Positions 62,965 through 64,000 of a DNA stretch of 64,000 nucleotides are shown here, piece after piece (the stretch's first letter is position 1; every line of letters begins with the position of its first letter). The stretch is taken from contig DGIS01000020.1 in the NCBI GenBank assembly GCA_002386525.1, forward strand, positions 84,513 to 148,512, given 5' to 3'. The position numbers were made by a program, and so were the translations under genes. The notes below the pieces were generated by a model. The model saw only the letters and a list, made by a program, of their open reading frames with translations. It had not been told where the DNA came from and did no database searches. Source of the DNA: Sphingobacterium sp. UBA4616 (lineage in GTDB: Bacteria; Bacteroidota; Bacteroidia; Sphingobacteriales; Sphingobacteriaceae).

Positions 62965-63969
62965 ATGAACAAAGTGAACAAGCCTGCCACGATTAAAGAA
63001 ATTGCCAAGAAGCTGAAAATCAGTCCTTCAACAGTTTCTAGAGCATTGAATGATCATCCGAGTATTGGATTGGTAACAACAATGCGGGTAAAAAAAATGG
63101 CCGAAGAATTGAATTACGAACCCAATCAAACAGCCATATTCTTCAAACAGCGCAAAACATTTACCATCGCTGTTATCTTGCCGAGTCTGTCTGAACCGTT
63201 TTTTTCCTTTGCTATCAGTGAAATTGAAAATGTTGCATCTGAGCACCGATACACTGTTCTAATGGGACAATCATTGGATGATCCCGATCGTGAAGAGCAG
63301 ATCTTAAAAACATTTAAAAACCATCGTGTCGATGGAATTTTAATGTCTATCGGTAAAAAGACTACTAATTTGGAGTTTATCGAAAAATTGGGTGCTTCGG
63401 ATATTCCGGTTGTCTTCTTTGACTGTGTACCTAGTTTGCCTCATATCAATAAAGTACAAAGTGACCTTTCTACTGGTATGAACGAAGCTGTTGATGCTTT
63501 CGTGGCCTGTGGTCACAAAATTATTGCTCTTGTAAATGGACCGAAAACATTGCCAGCTAGTGAAGACAGAAAAGTTGCCTATCTATCTGCTATGAAGAGA
63601 AATGGTATGGATATTCTTGATAAGAATATCATCGAAACGGATTTGAGTACGGAAGGAAATGAAAGCGCTATGGATAGTATATTTGCGATGTCTGAGCGAC
63701 CCTCAGCGATAATTTCTTTTAATGATTTTGTAACGCTTGACTTGATGAAAGCGGCCCGGCAGAAAGGTCTTGTATTGAACCAGGATATCTTTTTCATCAG
63801 CTATGCGAACTATCCTTTATGGCAATATATGGAAAATCCACCAATGGGACGTATTGAACAGTTTCCGGGAATGCAAGCGCGCAAAGCAGCAGAAATTCTA
63901 TTCGATCGAATAGATAATCCTGAAGCGCCAGACCAACAGATCGTCTTTAAGTCAAGACTGGTTATGTAG
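62965..63969 (+). CDS. LacI-family transcriptional regulator
   Basis: Repressor of 334 residues. The helix-turn-helix is at the N terminus (ATIKEIAKKLKISPSTVSRAL, followed by the hinge helix ending NYEPNQTA), then a periplasmic-binding-protein-like sensor domain (FTIAVILPSLSEPFFSFAIS to VDGILMSIGK and AIISFNDFVTLDLMKAAR). ATG 62965 gives the usual few residues before the HTH; upstream TTG and ATG codons (62902, 62917) would add a hydrophobic extension not typical of the family. Ligand and targets are unknown; no sugar genes are adjacent within the window. Confidence 0.9.
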   Translation: MNKVNKPATIKEIAKKLKISPSTVSRALNDHPSIGLVTTMRVKKMAEELNYEPNQTAIFFKQRKTFTIAVILPSLSEPFFSFAISEIENVASEHRYTVLMGQSLDDPDREEQILKTFKNHRVDGILMSIGKKTTNLEFIEKLGASDIPVVFFDCVPSLPHINKVQSDLSTGMNEAVDAFVACGHKIIALVNGPKTLPASEDRKVAYLSAMKRNGMDILDKNIIETDLSTEGNESAMDSIFAMSERPSAIISFNDFVTLDLMKAARQKGLVLNQDIFFISYANYPLWQYMENPPMGRIEQFPGMQARKAAEILFDRIDNPEAPDQQIVFKSRLVM

Positions 63970-64000
63970 CTTCTTTATTCATTCGGAAAATAAAATTTAA

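Noticed and set aside
1..64000. CRISPR arrays, tRNA or rRNA genes, insertion sequences, prophage or defence systems
   Set aside because: I read the intergenic regions on both strands and found no spaced repeats, cloverleaf-like sequence, transposase or phage-type genes; none is claimed.

Overview
The window looks like chromosomal DNA of a Bacteroidota bacterium of the family Sphingobacteriaceae, most probably Sphingobacterium. The evidence is the alternative complex III plus aa3 oxidase cluster, the many TAnnTTTG promoter boxes, moderate AT richness, near absence of Shine-Dalgarno sequences, and Bacteroidota-specific small proteins (DUF4834, an OstA-like LPS protein, the so-called 'ABC transporter ATPase' orphan). 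I see no tRNA, rRNA, CRISPR array, insertion sequence, prophage or defence island. It is a mostly housekeeping region with a few decayed genes.

Region by region. 1-11.8 kb: an eight-gene respiratory operon, actABCDEF-coxBA, encoding a quinol:electron acceptor complex and oxidase subunits II and I. 11.8-17.4 kb: ctaA, ctaB, two subunit III genes, subunit IV, a Sco-like protein without copper ligands, a DUF420 protein and an orphan, closed by a strong terminator. Together these two blocks encode a quinol-to-oxygen chain without a bc1 complex. 17.4-32 kb: mtgA, mutS, an outer-membrane protein, trmN6, a metallophosphoesterase, a cupin, a MerR regulator, accD, the signal recognition particle RNA (unannotated by any ORF), an MHS-type transporter with a small membrane partner, dprA, rsmG and a glycosyltransferase. 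32-39.4 kb: tgt, an LptF/G permease, an EamA transporter, a large VIT/vWA/TPR protein and the wreck of a phytase-like esterase gene. 39.4-45.5 kb: gltBD. 45.7-54 kb: a dipeptide epimerase, a 36-residue membrane peptide, a deoxyhypusine-synthase-like protein, rdgB, an OstA-like protein and tilS. 54-57.1 kb: a PH-domain protein, DUF4834, recF, a DciA/DUF721 protein and a truncated Crp-type gene, followed by about 300 bp with four perfect DnaA boxes, a candidate chromosomal origin. 57.1-64 kb: a Sua5/YrdC enzyme, asnS, sucC, a LolD-type ATPase, two small orphans and a LacI regulator.

Points most worth checking: the DnaA-box cluster next to recF and dciA; a repeated promoter geometry (TAnnTTTG ending exactly four bases before ATG) at four unrelated genes, which predicts leaderless mRNAs; and several enzyme homologues that have lost canonical catalytic or metal ligands (Sco-like, Tgt zinc site, deoxyhypusine-synthase-like lysine, HAD nucleophile). 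I found no clear new multi-gene system. All family assignments are by eye from sequence motifs, without database searches.
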